A stretch of 64,000 nt of DNA, taken from NCBI GenBank assembly GCA_001464865.1, contig LNEG01000001.1, forward strand, positions 1 through 64,000, written 5' to 3'. Of this stretch, positions 26,317-35,300 are shown piece by piece. The stretch comes from Burkholderiales bacterium Ga0074133. GTDB lineage: Bacteria > Pseudomonadota > Gammaproteobacteria > Burkholderiales > Burkholderiaceae_C. Position 1 is the first letter of the stretch. Each line of letters begins with the position of its first letter. The notes beneath the pieces were generated by a model. The model made no database searches. It had not been told where the DNA came from and saw only the letters and a list, made by a program, of their open reading frames with translations. Position numbers and translations under genes: made by a program.

Positions 26317-26775
26317 ATGCCTCGTACATCCACGCCTGTATCGATCTGTCTTCTGGATCAGTCGGAGATCTCGTTCTTCGCCGGTCTGGCAAGTCGTGAT
26401 CGAGCGAAAGTGTTGCGCATGGTTCTGCGAGACGCAATGCGTACTGGTCGGGCGTACGAGCTGATTGAAACAGCTTGCATTCCCTTCAACGGCGACCGTG
26501 AATCAGTTGCGCAGAGTCCTCGGAGGCCGCTGAAGGCAGTGGCATCGGGTCAATTGACGAACTCTGTGGCCAAGAGTCAACCGGCATCGAACTCGCCTCC
26601 CGATGCCGATGTTGCGCCAGTCAAGACCGCACCTCCCATTCCTCCAGTCGAGGCAATTCCATCCTCTTCCAGCACGTCCATCGAGACCGCTCGGGATGAG
26701 GCTCCACGACCACCTGCTGCCGGTCTTCTGAAGAACTTCTTCGGTCAGAACCCCAACACCAACGCCGTCATATGA
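26317..26775 (+). CDS. Probable ParR/StbB-like partition partner
   Basis: 152 residues, 12 bp after parM. Residues 1-60 form a compact domain (FFAGLASRDRAKVLRMVLRD and AMRTGRAYELIE) compatible with a ribbon-helix-helix-like DNA-binding fold. The rest is a long Pro/Ser/Ala-rich linker ending in a short hydrophobic tail (AAGLLKNFFGQNPN). This matches the general plan of ParR adaptors, which bind DNA with the N-terminus and the actin filament with the C-terminus. The family is inferred from context, not recognised. It overlaps the next gene by 4 bp, which links partition and pilus genes in one transcript. Confidence 0.55.
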   Translation: MPRTSTPVSICLLDQSEISFFAGLASRDRAKVLRMVLRDAMRTGRAYELIETACIPFNGDRESVAQSPRRPLKAVASGQLTNSVAKSQPASNSPPDADVAPVKTAPPIPPVEAIPSSSSTSIETARDEAPRPPAAGLLKNFFGQNPNTNAVI

Positions 26776-27650
26776 AAAAGCAACCCACTTTTCTGCTCTT
26801 GGTTCTCGCCTGTGCTTCGCTTTTTGTGATGCCGGCCAGTGCGGGTCTGATCCTTGAGAAAAAGGCTGAGCCCCAGGCCAGTCCCAACGCTCGGCAAACA
26901 CGTTTGGTCAATCAAAGCGCTCGCCTGTCCGAGGTGACAAAGATCAACCGTCAACGCATCGATCTTGAGTCTCGCGTGAGCTCGCGAATCAGCCAGTCAG
27001 GGACTCCGCCGGTTGAACTCCCCATTCTGGTGGGTTTTGGCCGCAGCGTGACCCTGGAGGACGCGCTTCGTCAGATCCTCCCAGCTGGTTGGACTGCGTT
27101 CTCTGACCAAGATCTGAACATCGATGCAAAGGTGGACTGGCAAGGCACTCGCACGTGGCCACTGGCCCTGCAAACCGTGTTGGCCACGCTGGACATGCGT
27201 GCACACATTGACTGGGACACGACAGAGATCATGTTCTTTGTTCCGCAGATCAAGGACAGCGGCCAGCCCTTGGTTGCCAACGTCGTGGAAGAGCCGACGG
27301 CTCCCGCCTCTCCAACAGGTGTGAAAAAGGCTGCGGGTGCAACCGTCTGGGAGCTGAGCCCAGAGCGCTCTTTGCGCGAGAACTTCCGCCTGTGGGCGAA
27401 CCAGGCGGGCTGGACCCTTGTCTGGAACGCCGTTCGCGGTGACAGCGTCATCGACTACCCCGTTGATGCGCTGATCGAATTCGAAGGCGAGGCCATCGGT
27501 GTCAACGGCGCCATGGCTCGCGTCATTGCCGCTTACTCGGACGCGGACTTCCCCCTGGAAATTGAGTTTTACCGCGGCAACAAGGTCATCGAAATCCGTC
27601 TGCACCGCCAAGGTGAAGCACCCGCCACCCTGGTTGGCCGTCGGAACTGA
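26772..27650 (+). CDS. PilL/TcpQ-like pilus assembly protein
   Basis: A 292-residue exported protein (signal LLLVLACASLFVMPASA). It has two TcpQ-like modules: residues 85-155 (LPILVGFGRSVTLEDALRQI then LPAGWTAFS) and 190-285 (WELSPERSLRENFRLWANQA then GWTLVW). Each has the pattern of a short loop with a Gly-Trp pair, as in TcpQ and the C-terminal domain of IncI PilL. Such proteins help the secretin assemble in the outer membrane. It precedes a PilN secretin and PilP, so this is the start of a thin-pilus module of IncI type. Confidence 0.75.
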   Translation: MKKQPTFLLLVLACASLFVMPASAGLILEKKAEPQASPNARQTRLVNQSARLSEVTKINRQRIDLESRVSSRISQSGTPPVELPILVGFGRSVTLEDALRQILPAGWTAFSDQDLNIDAKVDWQGTRTWPLALQTVLATLDMRAHIDWDTTEIMFFVPQIKDSGQPLVANVVEEPTAPASPTGVKKAAGATVWELSPERSLRENFRLWANQAGWTLVWNAVRGDSVIDYPVDALIEFEGEAIGVNGAMARVIAAYSDADFPLEIEFYRGNKVIEIRLHRQGEAPATLVGRRN

Positions 27651-27660
27651 GGACTTGATC

Positions 27661-28977
27661 ATGAAATCCACCTTCTCCCATCACCCCCTGACCAAGGCCG
27701 TGATCTGCCTTTTTGGCATCACCCTCCTTGCTGGATGCGTCACCAACCCGGTCAAGTCGGCTGACCTTGGTGCACCCGTGGCGGCCCCTGCTGCGACCTG
27801 GGTTGCACCTGCGCGCCAGACCTCGGTCATGGAAACCGACGGCGTCTGGGTGAACAAGCGCTCGGTCGAAGTCCGCGAATCAACGCTTCCGGCGGCCTTT
27901 CGCCAGCGCTTGACAATGAAGCTGGACGTTGCCATGAGCCTCAGCCAGATCGCATACGCAATCTCTCGCGAAACCGGGATGCGCGTATCCCTCGCCCCAG
28001 AAACCCGAGCCGACGCTGCCAAACCGATCACCGTCGCCGGCCACAAGTTGGATGCTCCACTGCGTGAGGTGCTCGACCAGCTCACCGCAATGGCCAACAT
28101 GGCCTGGCGCCACCGCGACGGCGGCATCGAGATCTTCCGCATGGACACGCAGGTCTTTGAGATCGCCGCCGCACCGGGGGCATCCTCGTTCAGCCACACC
28201 ACCCCAGGCGTCATCGGCGCGGCTGGTGCCGACGGCGCCACTCTCAATTTCTGGGATGCGCTCGATCGCGATCTCAAATCTCTGGTGAGCCCGCTGGGCA
28301 AGGTCAGCGTGTCGGAAGCGGCACGCACCGTCACCGTGACTGATTCGCTGGAGGGCATCTCTGCCGCCCGTGCCTATGTCCGGGAAATGAACGCACGGCG
28401 CAACAAGCAGGTGGCGCTCTCTGTGGCCGTTTACTCGGTCGAAACTCCCGCGCAGGGCGCGCTGAACTGGGATGCATTGAGCAAGAACCTGTCCAAGAAC
28501 GGTGCCACTTCGCCTGCCGTGCTGCTCACCAGTGCCGAGTCGACCTTTGGCGCCATCCTGCCTGCAGGCTTTGATGGCAGCGAGGCCAACCGCAAAGCGC
28601 TTGTATCTGCTTTGCAGACCTTGGGCAAAGCGACTGTGGTGACAACGTCTTCACGCATGGTGCTCAACGGCGAGATTTCGCCCGTCAGCAATCTGCGCAC
28701 GGCTGGCGGCGTGAAAGAGGGCGTCGTCATGACGATGGCGCCCAACGTGTTCGGTGCCAGCACGGTGAACATGACCGCTGCATTCGACTTCGCCTACAGC
28801 GACGTCGAGCGCTCGACCCGTTCCTTTGTCGAGAAGTTCAGCGTTCAGTCGGGTCAGACGTACGTTTTCGGGTTCAAACACAGCGACGCAACGGCTGCCA
28901 TGGCCGGTGTTCGTGGTGAACCTGATCGCACCATCGTGGTGACCATCACACCAACCATTTTGGCCAAGCAGCGCTGA
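27661..28977 (+). CDS. pilN: PilN/BfpB-type secretin lipoprotein
   Basis: A 438-residue outer-membrane secretin with lipobox LLAGC (Cys27). N-terminal domains include ISRETGMRVSLAPETRADAA and an N1-like PLREVLDQLTAMANMAWRHR. The C-terminal secretin domain ends VRGEPDRTIVVTITPTILAK. It would form the outer-membrane pore for a type IVb pilus. ATG at 27661 lies 10 bp after the preceding stop. It is shorter than typical BfpB/PilN (about 550), the difference being mainly in the central part. Confidence 0.82.
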   Translation: MKSTFSHHPLTKAVICLFGITLLAGCVTNPVKSADLGAPVAAPAATWVAPARQTSVMETDGVWVNKRSVEVRESTLPAAFRQRLTMKLDVAMSLSQIAYAISRETGMRVSLAPETRADAAKPITVAGHKLDAPLREVLDQLTAMANMAWRHRDGGIEIFRMDTQVFEIAAAPGASSFSHTTPGVIGAAGADGATLNFWDALDRDLKSLVSPLGKVSVSEAARTVTVTDSLEGISAARAYVREMNARRNKQVALSVAVYSVETPAQGALNWDALSKNLSKNGATSPAVLLTSAESTFGAILPAGFDGSEANRKALVSALQTLGKATVVTTSSRMVLNGEISPVSNLRTAGGVKEGVVMTMAPNVFGASTVNMTAAFDFAYSDVERSTRSFVEKFSVQSGQTYVFGFKHSDATAAMAGVRGEPDRTIVVTITPTILAKQR

Positions 28978-29001
28978 TCGAGCCCTCCTGGAGAACAAGT
29001 C

Positions 29002-29463
29002 ATGAAGTCAATTCCAAAGCTCCTGATCTTAGTGTCCGTATTGCTTGGCTGCAGCGCCAGCTTTGCTGCTGGGCCGGTGGCAGCGAAGCCACCGCAAGCC
29101 ATGGTCCACAGCATCACTGCTTTCGGGGACCGTGCTGGGCGTGCCGAGCTCATTGTTGATGGACGTGTCATCACTGTGAAGGAGGGAGACGAACTGCTCG
29201 GTTGGACGATTTCCTCCATTTCTGACGCTGCTGTTGTCGTCTCCAAAACCGTCCTGCAGGCAGATCCATTGACCAACAAGGGCACCCGCATGGGCTCGGC
29301 TCAGGCGGCCCGTGAGTCCGCGAGCTGGTTCGCTCCAGTGCGCAGTTCCAACGCTCCCGGCCGCCTGGTGGAGTTCACGCAGACGTTCAAACTGCCTTCG
29401 GCCATCGATTCGAGCAGTGCGGGATCCACGCGCGGCCCGATGAGCGCCATCTCCATTCAGTAA
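29002..29463 (+). CDS. pilP: PilP-type pilus assembly protein
   Basis: 153 residues with a signal peptide (LLILVSVLLGCSASFA). The small beta-sandwich (AELIVDGRVITVKEGDELLG, then WTISSI) is typical of PilP of IncI-type pili. It links inner-membrane pilus proteins to the secretin. It is preceded by a GGAGAAC ribosome site. The usual pilO, pilQ ATPase, pilR, pilS and pilV genes do not follow; a chemosensory module does. Confidence 0.7.
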   Translation: MKSIPKLLILVSVLLGCSASFAAGPVAAKPPQAMVHSITAFGDRAGRAELIVDGRVITVKEGDELLGWTISSISDAAVVVSKTVLQADPLTNKGTRMGSAQAARESASWFAPVRSSNAPGRLVEFTQTFKLPSAIDSSSAGSTRGPMSAISIQ

Positions 29464-29478
29464 TCGTCAGGAGCCAAC

Positions 29479-29904
29479 ATGCTTGGACAACCCCGCATCA
29501 TGATCATCGACGACTCCCAGACCATCCGCACCGAGGCGGCGCGGTATCTGGGCACGGAGTTCAATGTGATGACCTGCGAAGACGGCCTTGACGCCATCGG
29601 CCGCATCGCGCGATTTGCGCCGGCGCTCATCCTGCTCGACATCGTGATGCCCAAGCTGAACGGCTACGAGACGCTCAGCATCATTCGCCTGAACCCCGCC
29701 TTCAAGAAAACGCCCATCTTCATGATGAGCGGCAAAGGCGGTGTCTTTGACATCGCACAAGGCCGGGTCCTGGGTTTTGATGGGTACATCACCAAGCCCT
29801 TCAAGAGCGAAGACCTGCTGAAGCTGGTCCAAACCGGTCTGCAGGCGGCTCAATCGCGCGAAGCTGAAGCCGAGGCCGATGCCCAAACCGTGACATCTGT
29901 CTGA
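29479..29904 (+). CDS. CheY-like response regulator (PilG/PilH type)
   Basis: 141 residues, a single receiver domain without an output domain. Acid pocket IIDDS (Asp10/11), phospho-acceptor in LLDIVMP (Asp54), and lysine in YITKPF (about 107-112). Residues 116-141 add an acidic tail. In Pil-Chp systems such proteins control pilus extension or retraction. It starts 15 bp after pilP and precedes cheW-like, receptor and CheA genes, so it is the likely phosphorylation target of the ChpA-like kinase. Confidence 0.87.
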   Translation: MLGQPRIMIIDDSQTIRTEAARYLGTEFNVMTCEDGLDAIGRIARFAPALILLDIVMPKLNGYETLSIIRLNPAFKKTPIFMMSGKGGVFDIAQGRVLGFDGYITKPFKSEDLLKLVQTGLQAAQSREAEAEADAQTVTSV

Positions 29905-29914
29905 GGTCGTATCT

Positions 29915-30370
29915 ATGCGGCCACAAAGCCTTCAGGCCCTGCAAACGCGCATCCACAACGCCATCAGCCAGGATCAGCCGCTGGGAAAGAGCTTTCTCGT
30001 TTTCAAGGCTGCGGGCAGTCTGTGGGCTGTTGATTTTGTCGAGGTCTCCACCGTGATGACTTGCGGACACATCACCCGGCTGTGGGCCACATACGGTATG
30101 CCCAAATCGGTCGTGGGCATCAGCTCCGCTGGCGAAGACATCCTGACCGTGATCGATGCGGGCCTTGTCCTGTCCTCGCTCACATCGACGATGACCCTCA
30201 AGAGCCGTCTCATCACCTTCACTGCACCCCAGTTGCGCGGTGTTGCGCTCCAGGTCGACCGCGTATTCGATCCCGTAGGGGATGACGCACTGGCCAGCCT
30301 TGGAGAGCCTGTCGTTTTGCTCGACAGCATCGCCCTCAGCCAAAAGATCAACCACGGAGTTTCACCATGA
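29915..30370 (+). CDS. CheW-like coupling protein (PilI type)
   Basis: A 151-residue CheW-fold protein. The first strand FLVFKAAGSLWAVDFVEVST, a GISSAGEDILTVIDAGLVL core and the RLITFTAPQLRGVALQVDRV segment match CheW/PilI. It should connect the chemoreceptor to the CheA-like kinase. It overlaps the receptor gene by 4 bp. Among Pil-Chp systems the order pilG-pilI-pilJ-chpA is standard; here pilH is absent. Confidence 0.82.
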   Translation: MRPQSLQALQTRIHNAISQDQPLGKSFLVFKAAGSLWAVDFVEVSTVMTCGHITRLWATYGMPKSVVGISSAGEDILTVIDAGLVLSSLTSTMTLKSRLITFTAPQLRGVALQVDRVFDPVGDDALASLGEPVVLLDSIALSQKINHGVSP

Positions 30371-32271
30371 GCGACGCCATGACCACCAACAAAAAAAAGA
30401 TTGAAACCACCGAGTTCACCGCTGGCGACTTCTCCAAGTCGCAGCGAAGCATGCTCATCACGAGCATTGTCCTGATCGTCCTTTCGTGCGTCCTTCAGGC
30501 GGTTGCCCAGGGCAGCTACCGGTATGCGACTGAGGTGAGGGGGGCGGCGCAACAAGCACTTGTTGTGGCGAAGCTGGCGGAAGAGGGCGTTGGTCGCTTG
30601 GGCAACGGTGGTGGCGGGTCGCTGCGGGCAGCGATCAACAGCCTGGACTCGGCATCGGATGCCATGCTCAGCGTCAACGCCGGCGGTCTTCGCAGTGCCC
30701 TGGGGACATTGGGTGGCGAGTTCGATCTGCTCCAGCAGGGGTACTTTGATTTCCGGGCGGCGATGCAAAAGCTCAGCGATCGCCATGCCGCGGCTGAAGT
30801 GTTCTCTCAAGCGCTCGGTGCGCAGTACTCAGCGCTTGATGCCCTGCAAAAGCGTCTTGTCGATGGCAGGGCCTCTTCCAAGGCCGTGGATTCTGTCGCC
30901 AGGTTGGCCGCCTATGCTGAATCGGGTGTGACGCCGTTCACCGCCCTTCGAGCTGAATTCGACGTTCGCAACGCAGCCTTTGAATTGCAGTCCACCGAAT
31001 ACCGAGGCGTCTGGAGCCAGATCGAGCGCGCAATCGCCACGCCCGCCCGGGCCGCCGCTGCTGCCCCGGTAACTCAAGAAGAGATTGCAACCCTGGCGGC
31101 CGCAGCTCAACGGACCCGCAGCAAGGCCGACCAGGTGGCCGCGAGCGCTGCCAATGGCTCTGCCGGCACCGTGATCAGCTTCATTTCGGTGCTCATGGGG
31201 CTGGCCGGCGTGTGGATGTTGATCAAGGGCGCGCGCACAGTGGCAGCGGACTACAACCGCCGCTTCCAGCGTGCAATTTCCCAGTTCCATGGCACCGAAG
31301 AAACGCTTGAGCGCGTGCAGGGAGGCTTGAAGTCGGTACTCGATGGCCGGCTTCAGAGCAAGGCACCTGACCGCACCGATGAGCTGGCCAGCTTTCAGCG
31401 CATGCTCAACGAGGTGATGGACCGCATTCGCTTCACCATTGGTGAAGTCAAGAGCATCCATGAAGTGTCCACTGAGTCCAGGGCGGCCATCAAGGGCATG
31501 TCTCAGTCACTGGATATTGCCTTGGCCGCGACGGCGCAGCTGTCCCAGGAAATCGGGTCCTTTGGCCTGGAGATCATCAACAACGACATCGACGCCCGGG
31601 CTGCCATGTTTGCTTCCACCGCCGCTGCCGAGCGCGCTGGTGAGTCCGACCAGGTCATCCGTGAAGCTGTTTCGCGCATGGAAGCCATGCGCGAAGGACT
31701 GCAGGACGCATCCAAGAACGTCAAGCGCGTGGGTGAGCGAGGCCTGGAGATTGCCGAAGCTGTCGACAGCTTCTCCCAGATCAGCGAACAAATCGGTGTG
31801 CTTTCGTTGAACGCAGCACTGGAAGCCGAGCGGGCTGGGGAGATGGGCAAGGGTTTCCGGGTTGTGGCCGCCGAAGTGCGCGCCCTGTCGCGTCGCTCCG
31901 AAGAAGCTGTCGAGAAGATGCTCAAGTTGGTCCAGGGTGCCCAGGCCGACGCCCGTTCGGCGCAGCAGGCCGTCGACCGATCCACGACCCAGATCGTTTC
32001 AGGTTCCCACGTGGGTGTCGTGGCCAACTCGCTCACCGCTTCTGCAGCCACCGTCCTTGCCCGCGTGCAATCACTCACCCGCGCCATCAGCGCCGGTGGC
32101 CAGCGGGTGCGCGCCAGTGCGATCCGCGTCCAGCAGGGGTTGGAAGGTGTCGTGGTCCAGGTTCAGGGATCGGCGAAAGAGACGGGCGTTCTGGAAACAC
32201 ACGCCAAGTCCATCGAAGCATCGGCTGACGCCGCAAGCAAGCGCTTTGCCCGTGTGGGCGGCGCTGGTTGA
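30367..32271 (+). CDS. Methyl-accepting chemoreceptor (PilJ type)
   Basis: 634 residues. First membrane helix is at about 29-47 (MLITSIVLIVLSCVLQAVA); the periplasmic helical sensor extends to about 270. The second helix is at about 275-293 (VISFISVLMGLAGVWMLI), followed by HAMP-like linker and the cytoplasmic signalling hairpin. The hairpin tip reads ISEQIGVLSLNAALEAERAG at about 470-490, followed by KGFRVVAAEVRALSRRS. The receptor should sense a surface- or periplasm-located cue and control ChpA. It overlaps the CheW gene by 4 bp and precedes chpA by 48 bp. Confidence 0.88.
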   Translation: MSDAMTTNKKKIETTEFTAGDFSKSQRSMLITSIVLIVLSCVLQAVAQGSYRYATEVRGAAQQALVVAKLAEEGVGRLGNGGGGSLRAAINSLDSASDAMLSVNAGGLRSALGTLGGEFDLLQQGYFDFRAAMQKLSDRHAAAEVFSQALGAQYSALDALQKRLVDGRASSKAVDSVARLAAYAESGVTPFTALRAEFDVRNAAFELQSTEYRGVWSQIERAIATPARAAAAAPVTQEEIATLAAAAQRTRSKADQVAASAANGSAGTVISFISVLMGLAGVWMLIKGARTVAADYNRRFQRAISQFHGTEETLERVQGGLKSVLDGRLQSKAPDRTDELASFQRMLNEVMDRIRFTIGEVKSIHEVSTESRAAIKGMSQSLDIALAATAQLSQEIGSFGLEIINNDIDARAAMFASTAAAERAGESDQVIREAVSRMEAMREGLQDASKNVKRVGERGLEIAEAVDSFSQISEQIGVLSLNAALEAERAGEMGKGFRVVAAEVRALSRRSEEAVEKMLKLVQGAQADARSAQQAVDRSTTQIVSGSHVGVVANSLTASAATVLARVQSLTRAISAGGQRVRASAIRVQQGLEGVVVQVQGSAKETGVLETHAKSIEASADAASKRFARVGGAG

Positions 32272-32319
32272 AGTGCTTCAGAGCGCAGTAGAGATCAAAA
32301 CATCAAATCTAGGACGGAC

Positions 32320-35300
32320 ATGAACACCTCGACGAAGACCGACAAGAACCGCCGCGTGGCTGTCCTGGGTGTTCTGGCTTCAGCACTTGTCGAGGAGCTT
32401 CGCGTCCTCTCGCGCACGATCCCGAGTTTCAGCGACGACCCCGTCAAGCATGCGATGAGCCCCAAGTTCGCGATCATGCAGAACGCGGCCTTCTTCTGCG
32501 GATACTGGAGCGTAGGCAACTACATCGGCGCAGCTGGTGATCTCGCCTTGCGAATCGAGACTGAGCCCCAGGAGGTCTCCGGCCGCGATGAATTCATCAG
32601 CCGCGTGCAGACGCTGCAGAACGCCATCAAGGCCATGGGCCTGTACCTGACCGACGTCGCGCGCGGTGTCAATGCGAACAATTCGAGTCTGAACGAGTGC
32701 TTCAGGAACATGGTTCGCAAGTGCAGTCCGGAGGTTCTCACCTTCAGTCCGCAGCAAATCGATCAGATGTTCTTCATGGCGGTGCCGCTGACCCTGGAGA
32801 TCGACGCCCTGTGGGTACCCGAGCCAGGGGCCAGCCGAGAAGCTCTGCTGGTTGAGCTGGCCAAAGCCCAGCAGGGCAATGCCGACTTCACGGCGCTGGC
32901 TCGGGTGAACCCTTATCCCAGCTTGAGTGGGATGTTCGAGGGCTTACTCAGCCAGTGGGAGATGGCCGCGGACCCTGAGATCTCCGCGCAGATCGTGAGC
33001 TTCTCCGCCGAGATGCTCGACCTTTTGTCGAACCCCAACCACATCACCCCACCGGCGCCGCACCCATTCCTGCTGTCGCGTCTGCTCTGGAGTGCTGCGC
33101 ACAACCTCTCGGGCGATCCTGCGAATGAGCGTTTTCGCAAGCGGTACGCGCTGCTCAATCCCGCTGTCATGAAGGCGGAGGACGGGATTGTCAGCATGCA
33201 TGGCCTGGCCAAGGCTTTTTCGAAAAGCCTGCAAGACATCTGCGACATCTACATTCAGGCCAGCGTGGTGCGCCAGACGAATCAGATCGAGCAGATGGCA
33301 CGAATCCTCTCCAAGGAGTCCCAGCGTTTGGGTCTGGACGCCTTCGACCAGCTCACGATCACCTTCAACCGTGCTGTGGAAGACATCCTTGAGATCGAGC
33401 GGGTCGATGCGCAGCGTCGTGAGCTCGAAACCAATCCTGAGATAAAGCAGTCTGCGATTCCAGCGCCTGATGTGTTCAATGCGTGGATCCGGGGCGCCGA
33501 GGTACTCACCCTCATCAAGCAGACGGTGGAGACCTGGCATTCGGAGCAGTCGCAGGAAGACATGCTGCAGATTGCCTCGCGCGCCAACTTCGACGGCGTC
33601 CTGGGCACCAGCACCACCATGCAGGAGCAAAGCCGCGATGCGGCCGTCGGCCACGTCATGTCGTCGCTGCAGAAGGAACTGTCCACGCTGAAGGCTTCCA
33701 TCGAAAACGCGATGAAGATGGCCGAGGGCCAGACGCTGGATGAGGCCAAGGCCGCGCGTGCGGCTGAAGTGGTCGGCCGCCCGAGCCAGGCTCTTTTTGG
33801 GCAGGCCAGCGGTGTGATGGATGTCCTGGGCCTGCAACAAGGTGCGCTTTACGCCCAGCAGATCCTGGGGGAAATCATTCGCCCGGATACGTGGCGCATG
33901 AACGAGTCCCGCCTCGCCCTTTTCGAGCACATTGCCCGATACAGCGTATTCATCGGCCGCCTGCGCCCGGGTGCGCTGCAGGACTTGGAGCCTGAAGAGG
34001 TTGGCCTGGAGAGCTTTGCCGGGGCAACCAGCTCCGAAGACCTCCCTTCCATGGCCATCTTCTCCATGGTCACTGAAGAGATCGAGCTCGGTCAGGAGTT
34101 CGCTGATCACGCCTCATCGGACCTTGTTGAGGTGGAGGCACAGGCGTCCTCCTCCAGCACCGATGATGTGCCTGCCGATCTGTCCGTCTTGGAAGCCGCT
34201 GTGGATGCGTTGGAAGTCGCTCTGGGTTCGACAGGCCCATACGAGCCCGTGGCCGACCTGGTGTCTCCCGCTACCGAGGTGATTGACACCGAGCTGGCGC
34301 AGATGGCGGTTTCAGCAGACATCGAGACGGAAAACCTGGAGCGTGCCCCTGTCGAGCGCGCCGAAGACAAAGCAGGGCGCATGTTGGATTTTTTCTTGAG
34401 CGCCGGGACTGACGACACCGGCGCCACCCCTGCAGCTGAAGACAGTGTTCAACCGCCTGAAGTCATCGAGCAAACCTCACCCTCGCCAGCTGCTGCTGAT
34501 GGCGTACTGGTTCACGCCGATGACTTGCCAAGCGAGATCTCGCAAGATGACCTCAGCCAGGCTCCACACCTCGACGTGTCGTCCGGGCAACCCGGTGTTG
34601 ATATCGCCAACCAGGCGAACTCACCGGAGCTGGTCGCCATGCCTGGTGACGCTGCGCATGCGGCAGCAGCGGTTGAGATCGTGGTTCCGGCGGCCGATGC
34701 CCAGGACGACCTGGCGCCGGCGGCGCTGGACGCTGAAGACGAATCGGGCAGCGATGAACTCATCCTGGCCGACGATGAAATCACGGACTCGGCGCAGTCC
34801 GATACCGTTGCTGGCGAGTCCCTTGAGAGCTTCGCAAGCCTGATGGCAGCCAGCCGCCGCGGCGTCGATGAGCTCACACTCGGATTTGAAGCCGCCCAAG
34901 TCGACGCACAAGACGACCTGCGCAGCATCGATGATGAGCTGGCCACCGTGATGGCCGAAGAGTCAACACGTTGCATCGACAGCCTCTCTCAGGCCTTGCA
35001 GTCATTTGCCGGGGCCGACGAAGAAGAACGCCACGACCTCCTGGGCTCAATCAAGCGCGACATCCACACCCTCAAGGGTGTGTGCCGTACCTGCGGCCTG
35101 ATGCGCGCTGGCAATGTTTTCCATGTGATGGAAGATGAGCTCGAGCTCCTGGGCGACGACGCCGAGCACTTCCTGTCCACCATCACAGCCTATGAGGGCG
35201 CCATCCGCGCTGCGCAGGACCTCCTTGAATCCTTTCTGAGTGGCATTGCTCGGGAGGTCGTCCCGATGGCAGCTGCGGGTGAACAAGCTCCTCAAGACAT

